This document shows, piece after piece, positions 18,714 to 27,315 of a DNA stretch of 64,000 nt; the first letter of the stretch is position 1, and every line of letters starts with the position of its first letter. Both the position numbers and the translations under genes were made by a program. The notes below the pieces were generated by a model. The model had not been told where the DNA came from, did not search any database, and saw only the letters and a program-made list of their open reading frames with translations. Source of the stretch: Streptomyces sp. Tu6071 (GTDB lineage: Bacteria > Actinomycetota > Actinomycetes > Streptomycetales > Streptomycetaceae). The DNA is taken from assembly GCF_000213055.1 (NCBI RefSeq), contig NZ_CM001165.1, positions 1,798,001 to 1,862,000 on the forward strand. The letters run 5' to 3'.

Positions 18714-19243
18714 AACGCGCGAGAGCGGGCGTGGTTACGCCCGGGGAGAGGAGGGACACGCGAAAGGAGACACCAGCGGGCGACGGGCTGACCTGCTGGT
18801 ACTACAAAGAGGCGGGCAAAAGGGCGGGCACCAGGGGCAAGGTCACTCCCCCGCGGACGCTGCGGGCCGCGGAGACGGCCGCCCCCAGGTGCACGAGGCG
18901 GGCACACGAACGAGGCACGGCACCGGACCTTCCCCGGTGCGGCGCCCCGGTCGAGCCGAGCGCCGTGCGGCGGCTGACAGCCCGATCGGTCGAGGCCACG
19001 CGCCAACAGCCCGCTCGTGCCGGGTCCACATGTCGACGGCCAGTTCGGCGGTAGCCACCCACGGGGAGCACGGCTCAGCGGGCGAGCCGACTCCCCCGGC
19101 CCGTCCTCCGGGTACGCGTCCCCTCAGGGCAAATTCAGGTCCGCCCCCGAGCGGCCTCGTACGGTTCAGCGTCGACCGTAAGCGGGCCGCCGGGCAGCGG
19201 AACGGATGCGGGCCGCCCACGGCACACCGGGCCCCAGTACGCC
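18714..19243. other. Gap between integrase remnant and nrdJ terminator, no supported gene
   Basis: About 530 bp with open frames on both strands but none with a convincing ribosome site or family resemblance. It may contain decayed flanks of the element that left the integrase remnant. Confidence 0.4.
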
Positions 19244-19276
19244 GGAGGGGGCCGCCCCAGTGGGACGGCCCCCTCC
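19244..19276 (-). terminator. nrdJ terminator hairpin
   Basis: GGAGGGGGCCG pairs with CGGCCCCCTCC around an 11-base loop, about 90 bp past the nrdJ stop codon. A short TTT follows the stem on the plus strand only. Confidence 0.7.
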
Positions 19277-19362
19277 TTTCACCCGTGCGTCGCGTCACGC
19301 ACCGTGTGTCGCGCTCCGCGACGGACGCTCGCTGTCGTCAGGCGGAGGGAGCGCCGGGTCGG

Positions 19363-22242
19363 TCAGCTGCACCCGCTCGTCGAGCCGCAGCCCTCGCAGA
19401 TGTAGCAGGAGCCGGCGCGCTGCATCTTCGTGCCGCAGGAGAGGCAGAGCGGGGCGTCGGCACTGATACCGAGCTGCATCTCGACCAGTTCGGCGGAGGT
19501 GTGGGCCTCTCGCGGGGCCGGAGTGGCGGCCTCGTCGGTGCCGGTCACGACCGTCGTCTTCTGGACCGGCGCGGACTGGGCCAGCGCTTCGGTGTCGGAC
19601 TCCGCTTCCGCCGGTTCGTAGGAACCGGTGTCGAGGTGACGCTGGCGCTCCTCGGCGGAGTGGATGCCGAGGGCGGAGCGGGTCTCGAACGGGAGGAAGT
19701 CCAGGGCCAGGCGCCGGAAGATGTAGTCGACGATGGACTGCGCCAGGCGCACGTCCGGGTCGTCGGTCATTCCGGCCGGCTCGAAGCGCATGTTGGTGAA
19801 CTTCGAGACGTACGTCTCCAGCGGGACGCCGTACTGGAGACCCACCGAGACGGCGATGGAGAAGGCGTCCATCATGCCCGCGAGGGTCGACCCCTGCTTG
19901 GACATCTTGAGGAAGACCTCGCCGAGGCCGTCGTCGGGGTAGGAGTTGGCGGTCATGTAGCCCTCGGCGCCGCCCACCGTGAAGGAGGTGGTAATGCCGG
20001 GACGGCCCTTGGGGAGGCGCTTGCGCACCGGGCGGTACTCGACGACCTTCTCGACCGCCGCGCGGATGGTCTCCTCGGACTTCTCCGTGATCTCGGCCTT
20101 CTTCTCCTCCTTCTTCTTGGCGGAGAGGGGCTGGCCGACCTTACAGTTGTCGCGGTAGATCGCGAGGGCCTTGATACCGAGCTTCCACGCCTCGAAGTAG
20201 ATCTCCTCGACCTCTTCGACGGTGGCCGACTCGGGCATGTTGACCGTCTTGGAGATGGCGCCGGAGATCCACGGCTGGATCGCCGCCATCATCCGCACGT
20301 GGCCCATCGGCGAGATGGCGCGGTCGCCCATCGCGCAGTCGAAGACCTCGTAGTGCTCGGGCTTGAGCGCGGGCGCGTCGACGACGTTCCCGTTCTCGGC
20401 GATGTGCGCGACGATCGCCTCGATCTGCTCCTCCTGGTACCCCAGGCGGCGCAGGGCCTGCGGGACCGTGCCGTTGACGATCTGCATCGAGCCGCCGCCG
20501 ACGAGCTTCTTGAACTTGACCAGGGCGAGGTCGGGCTCGACGCCGGTGGTGTCGCACGACATCGCGAGCCCGATGGTGCCGGTCGGGGCGAGCACGCTCG
20601 CCTGCGCGTTGCGGAAACCGTTCTTCTCACCGACGCGGAGGACGTCCTGCCAGGCTTCGGTGGCCGCGGCCCAGACGGGGGTGTCGAGGTCGTCGATGCG
20701 GACGGCGACACCGTTGGCGTCGGCGTGCTGCTTCATGACGCGCTTGTGGGCCGTGGCGTTGCGGGCGTAGCCCTCGTACGGGCCGACGACCGCGGCGAGT
20801 TCGGCGGAGCGGCGGTAGGCCGTGCCGGTCATGAGGGAGGTGATGGCTCCGGCGAGCGAGCGACCGCCCTCGGAGTCGTAGGCGTGGCCCGTCGCCATGA
20901 GGAGGGCGCCCAGGTTGGCGTAGCCGATGCCGAGCTGACGGAAGGCGCGAGTGTTCTCGCCGATCTTCTCGGTCGGGAAGTCGGCGAAGCAGATGGAGAT
21001 GTCCATCGCGGTGATGACCAGCTCGACGAGCTTGGCGAAGCGCTCCACCTCGAAGGACTGGTTGCCCTTGCCGTCGTCCTTGAGGAACTTCATGAGGTTG
21101 AGCGAGGCCAGGTTGCACGAGGTGTTGTCCAGGTGCATGTACTCGCTGCACGGGTTCGAGCCGTTGATCCGGCCGGACTCGGGGCAGGTGTGCCAGTTGT
21201 TGATGGTGTCGTCGTACTGGATGCCGGGGTCCGCGCAGGCCCAGGCGGCCTCGGCCATCTTCCGAAAGAGGCTCTTCGCCTCGACCTCTTCGATGACCTC
21301 GCCGGTGAGGCGGGAGCGCAGGCCGAACTTCCCGGCGGTCTCGACGGCCGTCATGAACTCGTCGTTGACGCGGACGGAGTTGTTGGCGTTCTGGTACTGG
21401 ACGGAGGTGATGTCGTCGCCGCCCAGGTCCATGTCGAAGCCCGCGTCGCGCAGGGCGCGGATCTTCTCCTCCTCCTTGACCTTGGTCTCGATGAAGTTCT
21501 CCACGTCCGGGTGGTCGACATCGAGGATGACCATCTTGGCCGCACGGCGCGTGGCGCCGCCGGACTTGATGGTGCCGGCCGAGGCGTCGGCGCCGCGCAT
21601 GAAGGAGACGGGACCCGAGGCGTTGCCGCCGGAGGTGAGGAGTTCCTTCGAGGAACGGATACGGGACAGGTTGAGACCGGCGCCCGAGCCGCCCTTGAAG
21701 ATCATCCCCTCTTCCTTGTACCAGTTCAGGATCGACTCCATGGAGTCGTCCACGGAGAGGATGAAGCAGGCGGAGACCTGCTGCGGCTGGGGAGTGCCGA
21801 CGTTGAACCAGACCGGCGAGTTGAAGCTGAAGATCTGGTGGAGGAGCGCGTAGGCGAGCTCGTGCTCGAAGATCTCGGCGTCAGCCGGGGAGGCGAAGTA
21901 CTGGTTCTCCTCGCCGGACTTCCGGTAGGTCTTCACGATGCGGTCGATGAGCTGCTTGAGCCCGGTCTCGCGCTGCGGGGTGCCGAGGGCACCGCGGAAG
22001 TACTTGCTGGTGACGATGTTGACCGCGTTGACCGACCAGAAGTCGGGGAACTCGACGCCACGCTGCTCGAAGTTGATCGAACCGTCACGCCAGTTGGTCA
22101 TGACGACGTCGCGCAGCTCCCAGCTCACCTCGTCGTAGGGGTGGACCCCGGGGGTGGTGTGGATGCGCTCGACCTTGAGCCCCTTGCCCGCCTTCGTGTT
22201 CTTACGGGTCCCGCGTGCCGGACCACTCGCCGTCTCTGTCAT
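19363..22242 (-). CDS. nrdJ: Vitamin B12-dependent (class II) ribonucleoside-diphosphate reductase NrdJ
   Basis: Makes deoxyribonucleotides using adenosylcobalamin, with no oxygen needed. The 959-residue protein shows class II catalytic-core features: FSFNSPVWFNVGTP with QVSACFILSVDDSMESI, FKGGSGAGLNLSRIRS, SGGATRRAAKMVILDVDHPD, NPCSEYMHLDNTSCNLASLN and LAPTGTIG. The C-terminus is a Cys-rich tail (CLSCGTKMQRAG, CYICEGCG), which in this class reduces the active-site cysteines and may bind zinc. GAGGAGG lies five bases before the ATG at 22242. It lies downstream of nrdR on the same strand; in S. coelicolor nrdR and nrdJ are cotranscribed, but a terminator-like hairpin separates them here. Confidence 0.97.
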   Translation of the reverse strand: MTETASGPARGTRKNTKAGKGLKVERIHTTPGVHPYDEVSWELRDVVMTNWRDGSINFEQRGVEFPDFWSVNAVNIVTSKYFRGALGTPQRETGLKQLIDRIVKTYRKSGEENQYFASPADAEIFEHELAYALLHQIFSFNSPVWFNVGTPQPQQVSACFILSVDDSMESILNWYKEEGMIFKGGSGAGLNLSRIRSSKELLTSGGNASGPVSFMRGADASAGTIKSGGATRRAAKMVILDVDHPDVENFIETKVKEEEKIRALRDAGFDMDLGGDDITSVQYQNANNSVRVNDEFMTAVETAGKFGLRSRLTGEVIEEVEAKSLFRKMAEAAWACADPGIQYDDTINNWHTCPESGRINGSNPCSEYMHLDNTSCNLASLNLMKFLKDDGKGNQSFEVERFAKLVELVITAMDISICFADFPTEKIGENTRAFRQLGIGYANLGALLMATGHAYDSEGGRSLAGAITSLMTGTAYRRSAELAAVVGPYEGYARNATAHKRVMKQHADANGVAVRIDDLDTPVWAAATEAWQDVLRVGEKNGFRNAQASVLAPTGTIGLAMSCDTTGVEPDLALVKFKKLVGGGSMQIVNGTVPQALRRLGYQEEQIEAIVAHIAENGNVVDAPALKPEHYEVFDCAMGDRAISPMGHVRMMAAIQPWISGAISKTVNMPESATVEEVEEIYFEAWKLGIKALAIYRDNCKVGQPLSAKKKEEKKAEITEKSEETIRAAVEKVVEYRPVRKRLPKGRPGITTSFTVGGAEGYMTANSYPDDGLGEVFLKMSKQGSTLAGMMDAFSIAVSVGLQYGVPLETYVSKFTNMRFEPAGMTDDPDVRLAQSIVDYIFRRLALDFLPFETRSALGIHSAEERQRHLDTGSYEPAEAESDTEALAQSAPVQKTTVVTGTDEAATPAPREAHTSAELVEMQLGISADAPLCLSCGTKMQRAGSCYICEGCGSTSGCS

Positions 22243-22556
22243 GCCGCCTCCTCGTACCAGGCTTCAACGCCTCGTAGCGCCCCAGACTTCCGTCCTGGCG
22301 CGGTTTTCTCCGCTTTCCCCGGGGCCACCCGGGGACCATGGGCCCCATACGTCGCCCACCGCCGGGACGACGCGCACAGGCCCGACCTGGTACGGAACGC
22401 CGGTGGGACGCTCCGTACCGCTCCCGGGCTTCTTCGCTCGCCCGGGCCCCCGCTTTCGCATCTCTCCGCGTGGCGCTCTCCTTACGGAGAGACAGCACAC
22501 GCTCGACCGCACCCCGCCACCGAAGAGGCGGTCATCGGAGCTGGTTACTCAAAGAA

Positions 22557-22580
22557 CAAAAATGATCACGAAAAGTGATC
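22557..22580 (-). terminator. AT-rich hairpin plus U-run between nrdR and nrdJ
   Basis: On the minus strand GATCAC-TTTTC-GTGATC is followed by A and five T. This is a short classical rho-independent terminator shape, rare in Streptomyces, 118 bp past the nrdR stop. It could attenuate read-through into nrdJ. The rest of the 455-bp gap 22243-22697 shows no gene and no B12 riboswitch box that I can see. Confidence 0.5.
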
Positions 22581-22697
22581 GATCGAGTGCGGCGATGCCC
22601 CTTATGGGACGTAGCCGCATTCAGGCAGATCCGATCCGATCTGCTCCGCTCCAGCGCTTCGGCTACGTAGCGGGTGGACTGCCGTTCACGTCCGCAC

Positions 22698-23174
22698 TCA
22701 CTCGCGCGCGCCCGCCGGGGTGGGAACCTCGGGATGTACGCGCAACTCGGCGATGGCGGCCTCGAAGTCCTCCAGCGAGTCGAACGCCCGGTACACGGAC
22801 GCGAACCGCAGGTAGGCGACGAGGTCCAGCTCCTGAAGCGGCCCCAGTATGGCGAGACCGACATCGTGCGTACTCAGCTCGGCGTTCCCTGTCGCCCGCA
22901 GCGCCTCTTCGACGCGCTGACCGAGCAGGGCCAAGGCGTCCTCCGTGACGGGGCGACCCTGGCACGCCTTACGCACTCCGTTGATCACCTTCGTACGACT
23001 GAAGGGCTCCGTGACACCGCTCCGCTTGATCACCATCAGTGAGCAGGACTCGACGGTGGTGAATCGACGGGTGCAGTCCGGGCACTGCCGGCGGCGGCGA
23101 ATGGCCGCCCCGTCGTCAGTGGTCCGACTGTCCACGACCCGACTGTCCGGATGCCTGCAGAAGGGACAGTGCAC
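22698..23174 (-). CDS. nrdR: Transcriptional repressor NrdR
   Basis: ATP/dATP-sensing repressor of ribonucleotide reductase genes. The 158-residue protein has the zinc ribbon with cysteines at 3, 6, 31 and 34 ([26 protein letters not shown]) followed by an ATP-cone (about residues 49-139: [52 protein letters not shown]). The GTG at 23174 gives the exact start of the zinc ribbon; the GGAGGGTGGG upstream supports it. Tandem NrdR boxes lie 110-156 bp upstream, so the gene is probably autoregulated. Confidence 0.96.
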   Translation of the reverse strand: MHCPFCRHPDSRVVDSRTTDDGAAIRRRRQCPDCTRRFTTVESCSLMVIKRSGVTEPFSRTKVINGVRKACQGRPVTEDALALLGQRVEEALRATGNAELSTHDVGLAILGPLQELDLVAYLRFASVYRAFDSLEDFEAAIAELRVHPEVPTPAGARE

Positions 23175-23283
23175 GGGACTTCCCACCCTCCAAGACGACA
23201 CGACACTCTGCGCCCACCAGGAACTTGAGCCCCTGGAAGCAGCCCCCAGCATAGGTGATGCCGGCAGGGACCAAGCACCCGGA

Positions 23284-23330
23284 CCACAAGTTCTAGGTTG
23301 TGCCACACGGCTGACCACTAGATCTTGGGC
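23284..23330 (-). promoter_or_regulatory. Tandem NrdR boxes upstream of nrdR
   Basis: CCACAAGTTCTAGGTT (23284-23299) and CCACTAGATCTTGGGC (23315-23330) resemble the 16-bp NrdR box (CCACAAGATCTTGTGG-like in actinobacteria). They are separated by 15 bp (31 bp centre to centre), which is the standard spacing of NrdR box pairs. They probably mediate autorepression of the nrdR-nrdJ unit. Confidence 0.75.
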
Positions 23331-23890
23331 CTTGGGGGCCTCGCAGCCGAAGAGCGCGCCCCGCGTGTCGCGCGGCGGGCACGGAAGCTGGGCCAGCGGA
23401 CCGGGCGCCCCGCGGAGACGAGCGGAAGCCTTCCAGCGCGCATTCATCGCCTGAACGGACACCGCACCCACGGGCCGCGCGAGGACGACCCGCCGGGTTT
23501 GGCCACTCGCACCGCCAGAGTGCACACGGAGCGTGATGCTCAGGTTGGCGCCGAGCGGTGCGAGCGTACGTCGCGCGCGCCGCGCGAAAGGTGCGGGGGG
23601 TGCCCCGTCAGGGGGCTGGCGCGGGTGACAAACTGGGGGCGCCCATTTTCGCGTACGGGGACCTCGCGTATACGAGAGGGCACCCCGGCTTCGTCAACGC
23701 CCCACGCCCCGACCCCCACCTCTTCCTCGCGCGTCACACGCTCAGCGCCGCCTCAGGTGTTCGAGTGCCGGCCCGCAACAGGAGGCTGCTACAGCGGAGC
23801 CGAGTTCGCGCAATCCCCCATTACCCGCACGAAATAACCCCGCCCACATACACCTCAAGCCCCGTTCTCGGTAGGTAAGTACAGGTTTTT
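23331..23890. other. Long intergenic gap between nrdR and lexA, no supported gene
   Basis: About 560 bp between the NrdR boxes and the lexA promoter. Several open frames exist on both strands but none has a ribosome site plus recognisable protein. No clear structured RNA was seen. Confidence 0.4.
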
Positions 23891-23894
23891 CACT

Positions 23895-23935
23895 CGAACG
23901 TGTGTTTGGCGCAACCTTTCGAAAGCCACTACCGT
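23895..23935 (+). promoter_or_regulatory. LexA (SOS) box overlapping the lexA promoter
   Basis: CGAACGTGTGTTTG (23895-23908) matches the actinobacterial SOS box CGAAC-N4-GTTYG. It overlaps a -35 candidate TTGGCG (23906-23911), followed after 18 bp by TACCGT (23930-23935). LexA bound here would block its own promoter, the usual autorepression. Confidence 0.85.
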
Positions 23936-23971
23936 TGTGCTGCCAGGGAGACCATTCGAGAGGGGCCCAAT

Positions 23972-24760
23972 GTGACCACCACAGCCGACAGTGCCACCAT
24001 CACTGCCCAGGACCGCTCCCAGGGACGATTCCAGCCGGCCCGGGCGCTCGGCAATGAGAGCGCCACGCTCCAGGAGGGCGGCAAGCCCGCGCGCTCACTC
24101 CCTGGACGACCTCCTGGCATCCGGGCGGACAGCACCGGACTGACCGACCGGCAACGACGGGTCATCGAGGTGATCAGGGATTCGGTGCAGCGACGGGGCT
24201 ATCCGCCGTCGATGCGTGAGATCGGCCAGGCGGTCGGGCTCTCCAGCACCTCTTCCGTGGCGCACCAGCTCATGGCCCTCGAACGGAAGGGCTTCCTGCG
24301 ACGCGACCCGCACCGCCCTCGCGCCTACGAGGTGCGCGGCTCGGATCAGCCGAGCCCGCAGCCGGCCGACACCACCGGCAAGCCCGCCGCCTCCTACGTT
24401 CCTCTGGTCGGCCGGATCGCGGCCGGTGGCCCGATCCTCGCCGAGGAGTCCGTCGAGGACGTCTTTCCGCTTCCCCGGCAGCTCGTGGGCGACGGCGAGC
24501 TGTTCGTCCTCAAGGTGGTCGGCGACTCCATGATCGAGGCGGCCATCTGTGACGGCGACTGGGTCACCGTGCGGCGCCAGCCCGTGGCGGAGAACGGCGA
24601 CATCGTGGCCGCGATGCTCGACGGTGAGGCGACGGTGAAGCGGTTCAAGCGCGAGGACGGCCATGTCTGGCTGCTCCCGCACAACGCTGCGTACCAGCCC
24701 ATCCCCGGCGACGAGGCGACCATCCTCGGCAAGGTCGTCGCCGTCCTCCGGCGCATCTGA
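23972..24760 (+). CDS. lexA: SOS repressor LexA
   Basis: Represses DNA damage genes and self-cleaves when RecA filaments form. The 262-residue protein has a roughly 55-residue N-terminal extension common in Streptomyces, a helix-turn-helix ([20 protein letters not shown], residues about 78-97), and a serine protease domain. The cleavage bond is Ala151-Gly152 in GRIAAGGPI; the catalytic pair is Ser186 (GDSMIEA) and Lys223 (ATVKRF). The GTG at 23972 follows GAGAGGGG. An SOS box covers the promoter 64 bp upstream. recA lies at the far end of this window. Confidence 0.97.
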   Translation: MTTTADSATITAQDRSQGRFQPARALGNESATLQEGGKPARSLPGRPPGIRADSTGLTDRQRRVIEVIRDSVQRRGYPPSMREIGQAVGLSSTSSVAHQLMALERKGFLRRDPHRPRAYEVRGSDQPSPQPADTTGKPAASYVPLVGRIAAGGPILAEESVEDVFPLPRQLVGDGELFVLKVVGDSMIEAAICDGDWVTVRRQPVAENGDIVAAMLDGEATVKRFKREDGHVWLLPHNAAYQPIPGDEATILGKVVAVLRRI

Positions 24761-25151
24761 CCGCCACACCCCCGGTGGTCATCGCACCGCCTCCTTCAGC
24801 AGGGCCCTGAGACTCACTGCGCCGGTCTCGGGGCCCGTCGCGCACACGCCGTGGCAGAGAGCCGAAGAATCCGGTCCACGACCCCGGTTCCCCTCTTGCT
24901 CCGGATATCGGGGCCGCGCGGGGTAGAGGCAGGCCCGTCTGCTCAGCACCGCGACCCGGGGTCAGGGGCGTCGGCGTACCGGCAGCGCAGGCTCGCGCCA
25001 TCAAGGCGCCCCGGCGGCTGACCCCCGTACCGTACGCAGTCACCCCGTACCGTTCGCAGCCTCAGCCGCATCGACTCTCGCCCGGGCATCCGCAACTCGG
25101 CGGCATCCGCGCGCTCGGCGCGGCCCTGAACGGAGCGCGTGGCGCCCCGTC
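24761..25151. other. Convergent gap between lexA and dinG with a 20-bp repeat
   Basis: 391 bp between the convergent stops. CCCCGTACCGTACGCAG and CCCCGTACCGTTCGCAG occur about 20 bp apart near 25024-25060. No gene and no strong terminator hairpin could be supported. Confidence 0.4.
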
Positions 25152-27251
25152 TCACCCCTCCGCGTCAGCACCTACCTGCTCGCCCGAACCCGCCTCCGGC
25201 TCCTTGGCCGTCGCGCCCGTCGCCCCCGCCGTCGTCCCGGGCGTCGCCCCCACCGCCGCCGTCCCGGCCGTCGCCGCCTTCGCAGCCGCGTCGATCGCCG
25301 CGAGGGAGCGGCGGACCTGGTTGCGGTCGTTCGTGTACCAGAAGTCGGGGAGCGAGGCCCGCAGGTAGCTCCCGTACCTGGCCGTCGCGAGACGGGGGTC
25401 GAGAACCGCGACCACTCCCTTGTCCCCCGTGGCCCGCACGAGGCGGCCGGCGCCCTGGGCCATCAGCAGGGCCGCGTGCGTCGCGGCGACCGCCATGAAG
25501 CCGTTGCCCCCGCCCTGCTCCACGGCCTTCTGCCGTGCGCTCATCAGGGGGTCATCGGGGCGCGGGAAGGGAATCCGGTCCATCACGACGAGCTGGCAGC
25601 TCGGCCCCGGCACGTCCACGCCCTGCCACAGGGACAGCGTCCCGAACAGGCAGGTGCGCGGGTCCTCGGCGAAGGCGCGGATCAGCTCGCCGAGGGTCTC
25701 CTCGCCCTGGAGGAGGACGGGGACGTCGAGCCGGGAGCGCAGTTCCTCGGCCGCGGCCTGCGCGCCGCGCATCGAGGAGAAGAGCCCCAGCGTGCGACCG
25801 CCCGCGGCCTCGACCAGCTCGGTCAGCTCGTCGAACATGTCCGTACGGGAGCCCTCGCGCCCCGGCGGGGACAGGTGGCGCGCCACGTAGAGGATGCCCT
25901 GCTTGCGGTACTCGAAGGGCGAGCCGACGTCGATGCCCTTCCAGACGGGCAGTTCGTCCGTCTCCGGGGCGCCTGAGCCCGCCACTCCTTCCGGGGCGAG
26001 GCCGAGCGAGGCCCCGACCCCGTTGAAGTCGCCGCCCAGCTTGAGCGTCGCCGAGGTGAGCGTCACCGAGCGGTCGGCGAAGAGCTTCTCGCGCAGCAGC
26101 CCCGAGACGGAGAGCGGCGCGACCCGCAGCGAGGCGCCGAAGCGGTCGTGCCGCTCGCACCACAGCACGTCGTACTCGGAGAGGCCGGTCATCCGCTCGG
26201 CGACGCCGTGCACGGTCTCGACGGAGGCGAGTGCCTGCTTGCGCACCGCGTCCTCGTCCTGGACCGAGCGATCGCGGGTGTTGCCGATGGCCGTGATCAC
26301 CTGCCGGGCCGCGTCGCGGAGCGCGGCGAGCGCGTACCCGAGATCCTCGGGGAGGGCTTCGAGCCGCCCCGGCAACGCCAGCTCCATGACCCGTTCGAAG
26401 CCCTCGGCCCCGGCCTGGAAGGCGTCGGCGACCTTCTCGTCGACGAGCTTCGCGGCGCGGCGGGCGGCCCTGTTGACCTGGTTCGGGTTCAGCTCGCCGG
26501 TGGCCACGTTCGTGACGCGGCCGACGAGCTCGTGCGCCTCGTCGACGATCAGGACCTCGTGCGAGGGAAGCACGGGGGCGCCCTCGATGGCGTCGATCGC
26601 GAGGAGGGCGTGATTGGTGACGACGACGTCGGCGAGCTTCGCGCGCTCACGCGCCGTCTCGGCGAAGCACTCGGCACCGTAGGCACAGCGGCTCGCGCCG
26701 AGACACTCGCGGGAGGAGACGGAGACCTGCGCCCAGGCACGGTCGGAGACCCCCGGGCTCAAGCCGTCGCGGTCGCCCGTCTCGGTCTCGTCCGCCCAGT
26801 CCCGCAGCCGCAGGAGGTCCTGCCCGAGCTTGCTGGACGGTGCCGCCGCTTCGAACTGGTCGAAGAGCGCCTCCTCCTCGTCCTTCGGCATGCCCTCGTG
26901 GAGACGGTGCAGGCAGAGGTAGTTGGAGCGGCCCTTGAGCATCGCGTACTCGGGGCGGCGGCGCAGTACCGGGTGCAGGGCCTCGACCGTACGGGGCAGG
27001 TCGCGCTCCACCAGCTGGCGCTGCAGCGCCAGCGTCGCTGTCGCGACCACCACCCGCTCCCCGTGCGCCAGCGCCGGCACCAGGTAGCCGAGCGACTTCC
27101 CGGTGCCGGTGCCGGCCTGGACAAGGAGGTGGGAACCGTCGTCGATGGCCGCTTCGACCGCCTCGGCCATGGCCACCTGGCCCGGCCGTTCGGTGCCGCC
27201 CACGGCGGCGACAGCGGCGTGCAGGAGCTCGGGGAGTGAGGGCTTCGTCAT
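25152..27251 (-). CDS. dinG: DinG-family ATP-dependent DNA helicase
   Basis: A 699-residue iron-sulfur superfamily 2 helicase (XPD/DinG-like), unwinding DNA 5'-3' in repair and replication-fork rescue. Walker A is GTGTGKS (residues 46-52), Walker B is VDEAHEL, and the C-terminal motifs are GTLSLWQGVDVPG and GAGRLVRATGD. Four cysteines expected to hold the 4Fe-4S cluster are seen (YLCLHR, RECLG, SRCAYG, AECFA). The ATG at 27251 follows GGTGG-like sequence. It lies 65 bp downstream of the last siderophore gene on the same strand, so read-through is possible. Its last 40 residues are an Ala/Thr/Gly-rich tail. Confidence 0.9.
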   Translation of the reverse strand: MTKPSLPELLHAAVAAVGGTERPGQVAMAEAVEAAIDDGSHLLVQAGTGTGKSLGYLVPALAHGERVVVATATLALQRQLVERDLPRTVEALHPVLRRRPEYAMLKGRSNYLCLHRLHEGMPKDEEEALFDQFEAAAPSSKLGQDLLRLRDWADETETGDRDGLSPGVSDRAWAQVSVSSRECLGASRCAYGAECFAETARERAKLADVVVTNHALLAIDAIEGAPVLPSHEVLIVDEAHELVGRVTNVATGELNPNQVNRAARRAAKLVDEKVADAFQAGAEGFERVMELALPGRLEALPEDLGYALAALRDAARQVITAIGNTRDRSVQDEDAVRKQALASVETVHGVAERMTGLSEYDVLWCERHDRFGASLRVAPLSVSGLLREKLFADRSVTLTSATLKLGGDFNGVGASLGLAPEGVAGSGAPETDELPVWKGIDVGSPFEYRKQGILYVARHLSPPGREGSRTDMFDELTELVEAAGGRTLGLFSSMRGAQAAAEELRSRLDVPVLLQGEETLGELIRAFAEDPRTCLFGTLSLWQGVDVPGPSCQLVVMDRIPFPRPDDPLMSARQKAVEQGGGNGFMAVAATHAALLMAQGAGRLVRATGDKGVVAVLDPRLATARYGSYLRASLPDFWYTNDRNQVRRSLAAIDAAAKAATAGTAAVGATPGTTAGATGATAKEPEAGSGEQVGADAEG

Positions 27252-27315
27252 AGCCAGACCACCCTACGACGCGGCACCGACAGCTCCCGCCGCTCCGTCC
27301 ACAGGCCCCGTCCGA

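Noticed and set aside
18638..19054. Plus-strand 138-codon frame next to the integrase remnant
   Set aside because: No ribosome site and no recognisable domain; it overlaps the remnant's antisense strand.
18604..22578. A 1324-codon open frame on the plus strand opposite nrdJ
   Set aside because: Composition is a mirror of the nrdJ codon bias (Val/Leu/Asp-rich shadow) and no family resemblance or ribosome site is seen; nrdJ on the other strand is certain.
22243..23330. B12 riboswitch upstream of nrdR or nrdJ
   Set aside because: No B12 box (GCCACTG-like) in a noncoding stretch and no fitting helix set; in S. coelicolor the riboswitch belongs to nrdABS, not nrdRJ.
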